Of a DNA stretch of 5,374 nucleotides, positions 1 through 5,374 are shown piece after piece. The stretch covers positions 1-5,374 of the forward strand of contig JACCZQ010000490.1 in assembly GCA_013695905.1 (NCBI GenBank). Direction: 5' to 3'. Each line of letters begins with the position of its first letter. Position 1 is the first letter of the stretch. Below the pieces are notes generated by a model. It made no database searches. It saw only the letters and a list, made by a program, of their open reading frames with translations, and was not told where the DNA came from. The stretch is from Chthoniobacterales bacterium (GTDB lineage Bacteria; Verrucomicrobiota; Verrucomicrobiia; Chthoniobacterales; UBA10450). Position numbers and translations under genes: made by a program.

Positions 1-266
1 AGAGTGGGGTAAATCACCGCTTCGCCGTGCGGGTGATAGTTACCGCTCGTGTCGCCGCAAATCTTGGCGCACTTACGATGCTGCCGGTTCGGGAAGAGCG
101 ACAGATCGTGCATCGCGTAGAGGATGCGACGCTGCGATGGCTTCAATCCGTCACGCGCATCCGGCAGCGCGCGCGAGATGATGACCGACATCGAGTAGTC
201 GAGGAACGACCTCGACACCTCTTCGGCGACGTTGATGGGCTCTATTTTTTCGTTGGGGTTATACAC
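1..266 (-). CDS. gyrA: DNA gyrase subunit A, N-terminal part (cut by window edge)
   Basis: Breakage-reunion subunit of DNA gyrase, which with GyrB introduces negative supercoils using ATP. Only residues 1-88 are in the window; the catalytic tyrosine (Tyr122 in E. coli) is outside. Translation from a GTG at 266-264 begins [20 protein letters not shown] and continues through the conserved stretches LDYSMSVI (22-29), [16 protein letters not shown] (32-47) and NYHPHG (76-81). Numbering coincides with E. coli GyrA without gaps around the quinolone region. The GTG is chosen because an in-frame TAG lies five codons upstream and no other start precedes the conserved block. Only a weak GGA lies upstream (GGAACACCC then GTG). 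The gene is downstream of gyrB and the GxxExxY gene on the same strand, so it is probably co-transcribed. Oddity: the residues equivalent to Ser83 and Asp87 are Ala and Pro. A ParC paralogue is possible, but linkage to gyrB favours GyrA. Confidence 0.95.
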   Translation of the reverse strand, partial: MYNPNEKIEPINVAEEVSRSFLDYSMSVIISRALPDARDGLKPSQRRILYAMHDLSLFPNRQHRKCAKICGDTSGNYHPHGEAVIYPT

Positions 267-274
267 GGGTGTTC

Positions 275-308
275 CGAACTAGACAGGATTAACAGGATTC
301 CGAGGATT
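275..308 (+). repeat. Inverted repeat arm at the gyrA-side end of the GxxExxY unit
   Basis: This 34-bp arm starts CGAACTAGACAGGATT and pairs with 763-730 read on the minus strand (29 of 34 identical, first 16 exact). It contains the stop codon of the GxxExxY gene (TAG on the minus strand, 279-281). The arm ends 8 nt before the gyrA start codon. Confidence 0.85.
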
Positions 309-749
309 GTTAAGATCCTGCAGATCCACGTCTTCAGGTTGTGAGAGCTTACGGCGGTGCTTGCGTTTGAACTGCAGGCTTGCTGTTCCGAAGTTTAGGA
401 GCAGCCCGACATCGTGATTCGTTGCAGTGAGATAGTTTACCAGCTGCACTTCGTCGGCCTTGCTCAGCGCGATCGCCGCTTTGAGCTCGCAAATCACTGC
501 GTCATTGACGACCAGATCGGCGATGAAGTCGCCGACGACAACGTGCTCGTATTTCACGGTTAGGTGTTTCTCTAAGGCGACGGTGAGTCCTGCGCGGCGC
601 AGCTCGAACGCCAGCGCGTTACGGTAGACGGATTCGAGAAAGCCGGGCCCGAGCTCCCGGTGAACTTTCATTGCGCAGCCGATAATCGTTTGGGTCAGCG
701 CCTGATCGTCAGAGAAATTCAATCCCGTGAATCCTTTAAATCTTGTCAA
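279..749 (-). CDS. GxxExxY family protein, putative PD-(D/E)XK nuclease fold
   Basis: A 156-residue protein of the GxxExxY family, which is associated with the PDDEXK_3 group of the PD-(D/E)XK nuclease superfamily; its cellular role is not established. The signature GFLESVY lies at 36-42. The nuclease-like core follows: Asp78 in ADLVV, then Glu88-Leu-Lys90 (the ExK pair), then Gln102 and Tyr106 in QLVNYL, resembling the QxxxY motif of RecB-like nucleases. The usual VGLLLNFG strand lies at 114-121. There is no signal peptide or membrane segment. The start is uncertain. TTG at 749-747 lies within the flanking repeat and has AGGA too close to serve as a ribosome site. TTG at 722-720 (codon 10) has AAAGGA about 9 nt upstream and may be the real start, giving 147 residues, nearer the family's usual size. 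The last ten residues, NNPRNPVNPV, are encoded by 9-bp repeats. The gene lies between gyrB and gyrA in the same direction. Confidence 0.85.
   Translation of the reverse strand: MTRFKGFTGLNFSDDQALTQTIIGCAMKVHRELGPGFLESVYRNALAFELRRAGLTVALEKHLTVKYEHVVVGDFIADLVVNDAVICELKAAIALSKADEVQLVNYLTATNHDVGLLLNFGTASLQFKRKHRRKLSQPEDVDLQDLNNPRNPVNPV
282..326 (+). repeat. Five degenerate 9-bp direct repeats, gyrA side
   Basis: Successive 9-bp units are gacaggatt, aacaggatt, ccgaggatt, gttaagatc and ctgcagatc; each has GAT at positions 6-8. Conservation is best toward the outer end and decays inward. Because the unit is three codons long, the minus-strand reading is a repeating Asn-Pro-Val/Arg tail in the GxxExxY protein. 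Confidence 0.75.
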
Positions 750-756
750 TCCTGTC
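721..756 (-). repeat. Four degenerate 9-bp direct repeats, gyrB side
   Basis: Read on the minus strand from 756 down to 721, the units are gacaggatt, gacaagatt, taaaggatt and cacgggatt. This is the same 9-bp theme as at 282-326, in inverted orientation. On the coding strand they supply the codons of the RFKGFTG stretch if the TTG at 749 is used, or the leader with AAAGGA if the TTG at 722 is used. Confidence 0.75.
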
Positions 757-763
757 TAGTTCG
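730..763 (-). repeat. Inverted repeat arm at the gyrB-side end of the GxxExxY unit
   Basis: Partner of 275-308. On the minus strand it begins at 763 with CGAACTAGACAGGATT, immediately after the TGA stop of gyrB (766-764). The exact abutment with the stop codon suggests a boundary tolerated because it leaves the GyrB sequence complete. Confidence 0.85.
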
Positions 764-3573
<2,810 letters not shown>

Positions 3574-4206
3574 ATGCTGCGCTGGCAGACCCTCTACGAA
3601 GGCCGGTGGATCTTCGCGATTCTCTTCCTTCTCGCGATCGCCTCCTGGTTCGCCACCCCGTGGCTCTCGCTGCTCTTTGTAGCGCTGATTATCTACACGG
3701 CGGCGTTTTTCCGCGACCCGGAACGCGAAGCGCCCACGGAAGCGAACGTCGTCGTCGCGGCCGCTGACGGTGTGGTTGCCGACATCGTCGAGATCGATGA
3801 GACAGAGGTGGTGAAGGCGAAGCAGAAACGGGTCGGTATTTTCCTTTCGGTCTTCGACGTGCACACAAACCGCGCCCCCGTTGCCGGCCGCATTTCCTAC
3901 CGCCAGCACCGCGAGGGACTCTGCCTCGATGCGCGCAGTCCCGATTGCTCCGGCAAGAACGAATCGATGACCTGGGCATTCGAGAACCCCCGCGCCACGA
4001 TCGTGGTGAAGCAGCTCACCGGTGCGATCGCGCGGCGGATCGTCGGCTGGTCGAACGTCGGCGACGAGCTGAAACTCGGTGAGCGTTTCGGCATGATCCG
4101 GTTCGGTTCGCGCACGGAAGTTTACCTGCCGATGGACGCGGAGATTCTGGTGAAGATCGGCGACCGCGTCGTCGGCGGGAAAACGATCATCGCGCGGCTG
4201 CCGTGA
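3574..4206 (+). CDS. psd: Phosphatidylserine decarboxylase proenzyme (short form)
   Basis: Decarboxylates phosphatidylserine to phosphatidylethanolamine at the cytoplasmic membrane. The 210-residue proenzyme cleaves itself to make a pyruvoyl cofactor. Two hydrophobic segments (about 13-27 and 29-46) anchor the N-terminus. Conserved blocks follow: AAADGVV (Asp65), FLSVFDVHTNRAPVAG (His97), and FGMIRFGSR near the end. Cleavage is expected between Gly178 and Ser179, leaving a small alpha chain of about 32 residues beginning with the pyruvoyl group. Asp65, His97 and Ser179 match the Asp-His-Ser autocleavage triad known from E. coli Psd. The protein is much shorter than E. coli Psd (about 320 residues) and fits the compact archaeal-type class with GS instead of LGST. 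The ATG at 3574 has no Shine-Dalgarno site. The stop overlaps the pssA start by 4 bp, so the two are probably translationally coupled. Confidence 0.95.
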   Translation: MLRWQTLYEGRWIFAILFLLAIASWFATPWLSLLFVALIIYTAAFFRDPEREAPTEANVVVAAADGVVADIVEIDETEVVKAKQKRVGIFLSVFDVHTNRAPVAGRISYRQHREGLCLDARSPDCSGKNESMTWAFENPRATIVVKQLTGAIARRIVGWSNVGDELKLGERFGMIRFGSRTEVYLPMDAEILVKIGDRVVGGKTIIARLP

Positions 4207-5057
4207 AGAACCTCACGCAAGACCCGAAAATTTACCTGCTGCCGAATTTAATGACGGCGGGGAACCTCTTCTGCGGGTTCGCGGCCACGATTCGGATCCT
4301 GGAAGGGGCGCTGCTGCAGTCGTCTGATCCCGAAGCAGCCGCCGCGCTTTTTCACATGGCCGTGTGGTTCATCCTCGGCGCCTGTATCTTCGATGTGCTG
4401 GATGGCCGCCTCGCGCGCCTCGGCGGGCAGGACAGCGCCTTCGGCCGCGAGTTCGATTCGCTCGCTGACATAATCTCCTTCGGCCTCGCGCCGGCGTTGA
4501 TGGTTTATCGCATCGTGTTGATCGATTTCCCCCGCGCCGGCTGGATCGTGGCATTCATTTACCTGCTCTGCGGCGGCCTGCGGTTAGCGCGCTTCAATTG
4601 CATCAGCGCCAACAAGACACCGGGCGTGCCAGTGAGCACCGACTTCCGCGGCTTCCCGATTCCCGCGGCGGCCGGTGTGATCGCGTCGCTGACGCTGTTC
4701 ATGCTCTGGTGGTTTGGCGAACGGGAGCATGATATCGGCCGATGGAAATGGGTGTTGCCGCCGCTCATGGTGTTCCTTTCGTTCATGATGTTCAGCGGGT
4801 TCAAGTACCCGAGCTTCAAAGGCATCTCGTGGCGCACGACGCGTTCGGTGCCGCGGTTCCTGATCATCGCGGTGCTGCTCATCGTCACGTTATTGAACTA
4901 CGAATGGATGCCGGCGGTGCTGTTCCTCTCTTACTTGCTCTACGGGTTCGTAAGGCCGTGGGTGTCAAAAAGCTGGCAACGCGAAATCGAAGAAGAAATC
5001 GGCGAAGAACCGACGGCTGCCGACAGCGAAGACGAAGAACCCGCGCCGGGGCAATAA
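4203..5057 (+). CDS. pssA: CDP-diacylglycerol-serine O-phosphatidyltransferase (phosphatidylserine synthase)
   Basis: Integral membrane enzyme that joins CDP-diacylglycerol and L-serine to phosphatidylserine, the substrate of the upstream psd product. The 284-residue protein contains a complete CDP-alcohol phosphotransferase signature, D-G-x2-A-R-x8-G-x3-D-x3-D, at 67-89 (Asp67, Gly68, Ala71, Arg72, Gly81, Asp85, Asp89), with Asp64 just before it. The typical start YLLPNLMTAGNLFCGF (11-26) and the GGLRLARFN and FRGFPIPAAAG blocks (124-132, 149-159) are those of the type-II PssA family. Several hydrophobic segments follow up to about residue 252 (roughly 50-66, 91-108, 112-126, 155-170, 183-199, 218-232, 236-252). 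A hydrophilic, strongly acidic tail (261-284) is predicted to be cytosolic and is probably lineage-specific. The start is a GTG at 4203 inside GTGA, overlapping the psd stop; no separate ribosome site is visible, consistent with coupled translation. Confidence 0.96.
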   Translation: MKNLTQDPKIYLLPNLMTAGNLFCGFAATIRILEGALLQSSDPEAAAALFHMAVWFILGACIFDVLDGRLARLGGQDSAFGREFDSLADIISFGLAPALMVYRIVLIDFPRAGWIVAFIYLLCGGLRLARFNCISANKTPGVPVSTDFRGFPIPAAAGVIASLTLFMLWWFGEREHDIGRWKWVLPPLMVFLSFMMFSGFKYPSFKGISWRTTRSVPRFLIIAVLLIVTLLNYEWMPAVLFLSYLLYGFVRPWVSKSWQREIEEEIGEEPTAADSEDEEPAPGQ

Positions 5058-5136
5058 AACCTGGTCGCGCCGGTGGCGTCCGCCGCACCCCCGCATCGTC
5101 TGCAGCCGTACTGCTGCGCATCGTTGCAGCCGGAAC

Positions 5137-5173
5137 TGTCATCCCGAACCGCGGAGACGGTGAGGGATCTCAC
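5137..5173 (+). repeat. Left arm of the 37-bp perfect inverted repeat
   Basis: Begins TGTCATCCCGAACCGCGG and ends GAGGGATCTCAC. It is identical to the reverse complement of 5265-5301. On the plus strand, ATCCC (5141-5145) can pair with GGGAT (5164-5168) and ACCG (5148-5151) with CGGT (5158-5161). A GA opposite a GA separates the two stems. GTGAG/CTCAC (5160-5164 and 5169-5173) is an alternative small hairpin. Confidence 0.95.
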
Positions 5174-5264
5174 ACAGGCCGGACATTTTTTGCGTCCCGT
5201 GAAACATTGACAGCATCCAGCGAGTTGGAGGGGTCCTCTGTCACAGAAGACGCGGATTCCAGAC

Positions 5265-5301
5265 GTGAGATCCCTCACCGTCTCCGCGGTTCGGGATGAC
5301 A
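5265..5301 (-). repeat. Right arm of the 37-bp perfect inverted repeat
   Basis: Exact reverse complement of 5137-5173. Identity stops sharply on both sides: the next base outward and the next base inward both differ. This marks the arm as a defined unit rather than a decayed duplication. Confidence 0.95.
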
Positions 5302-5329
5302 TGCCACCGCGATCGGTCACTTGTGAGCG

Positions 5330-5374
5330 TCAGCGATTCAGCGCCGCCAGCACTTCGGGATCGCGCACATCCGC
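5330..5374 (-). CDS. C-terminal end of an unidentified convergent gene (partial)
   Basis: On the minus strand the last bases read in frame as ADVRDPEVLAALNR followed by TGA (5332-5330). Codons are rich in G/C at the third position, like the neighbours, and DPEVLAAL looks like a helical protein terminus. The other two minus frames read as arginine/serine/cysteine-rich strings. Fourteen residues are too few to name a family. If real, the gene converges on pssA, and the inverted-repeat unit sits between the two 3' ends. Confidence 0.4.
   Translation of the reverse strand, partial: ADVRDPEVLAALNR

Larger units (their letters stand above)
275..763 (-). mobile_element. Compact GxxExxY gene unit with terminal inverted repeats, between gyrB and gyrA
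   Basis: A 489-bp unit bounded by inverted arms at 275-308 and 730-763. The outer 16 bases of the two arms are identical when one is reverse-complemented (CGAACTAGACAGGATT), and 29 of 34 positions match overall. It contains a single gene whose first listed start (TTG at 749-747) and stop (TAG at 281-279) both lie inside the arms. One end directly follows the gyrB stop codon (764-766); the other is 8 nt from the gyrA GTG. There is no transposase and no clear target duplication; at most a TC dinucleotide occurs on both flanks (273-274 and 764-765). That it is mobile, or was inserted, is inference from the symmetric ends and from its position in a normally tight operon. Confidence 0.6.
5137..5301. 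mobile_element. REP/MITE-like non-coding unit with perfect 37-bp inverted ends
   Basis: A 165-bp unit: arms 5137-5173 and 5265-5301 are exact reverse complements over all 37 bases, enclosing 91 bp. Each arm also folds on itself (ATCCC/GGGAT and ACCG/CGGT around a 6-nt loop). The interior holds a smaller inverted pair, TGACAG (5208-5213) and CTGTCA (5238-5243), and a six-T run at 5186-5191. No protein-coding content is evident. It lies in the 3' gap after pssA, before a probable convergent gene, a usual place for REP/MITE elements. As RNA it would form a very strong hairpin on either strand that could end or stabilise transcripts, but no U-tract follows it. Mobility is inferred from the symmetry alone; no target duplication is obvious. 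Confidence 0.7.

Noticed and set aside
27..344. Plus-strand open frame across gyrA and the GxxExxY 3' end
   Set aside because: It is antisense to two recognised genes, arginine-rich, and has no family resemblance.
5102..5117. GCAGC/GCTGC hairpin after pssA as a terminator
   Set aside because: Only a 5-bp stem with a 6-nt loop and no T-run after it; not enough for a rho-independent terminator.
5186..5191. Six-T run inside the MITE-like unit as a terminator tract
   Set aside because: The only stem ending near it is 4 bp (GGAC/GTCC) and encloses the T-run rather than preceding it.
4940..5320. Minus-strand open frame running through the inverted-repeat unit (Cys-rich translation), and a similar plus-strand one
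   Set aside because: The frame overlaps the pssA 3' end and is built from the palindromic repeat. Such repeats commonly give spurious proteins.

Overview
The window looks like a chromosomal housekeeping region of a moderately GC-rich Gram-negative bacterium. My best guess is the Verrucomicrobiota or a nearby phylum, at moderate confidence. The reasons are the GyrA/GyrB sequence style (a large insert in the GyrB TOPRIM region and a GEAVIYPT stretch in GyrA), a GxxExxY gene flanked by 9-bp repeats, a REP/MITE-like inverted repeat, and the lack of clear Shine-Dalgarno sites in front of most genes. No rRNA, tRNA or CRISPR array was seen.

Left part (1-3367, all on the minus strand): a gyrase operon, read gyrB, then a small GxxExxY gene, then gyrA (only its first 88 codons lie in the window). 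The two gyrase genes supply the ATPase/TOPRIM and the breakage-reunion subunits of the A2B2 DNA supercoiling enzyme. The whole gap between them is filled by a compact 489-bp unit (275-763). It carries a putative PD-(D/E)XK-type GxxExxY protein and ends in 34-bp inverted repeats made of degenerate 9-bp direct repeats. One repeat end abuts the gyrB stop codon, and the other lies 8 nt before the gyrA GTG start. The unit looks like a small inserted element that has kept the operon intact, and it is the most interesting object in the window.

Middle (3368-3573): a 206-bp divergent intergenic region that must hold the promoters of gyrB (leftward) and psd (rightward). Only weak promoter matches and one 5-bp-arm dyad are visible.

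Right part (3574-5057, plus strand): psd and pssA, overlapping by 4 bp. They catalyse consecutive steps of phosphatidylethanolamine synthesis: PssA makes phosphatidylserine from CDP-diacylglycerol and serine, and Psd decarboxylates it. Gene order is therefore the reverse of pathway order.

Right end (5058-5374): a 165-bp non-coding unit with perfect 37-bp terminal inverted repeats (5137-5301), each arm also folding on itself like a REP element. It is followed by what is probably the extreme C-terminus of a convergent minus-strand gene of unknown identity.
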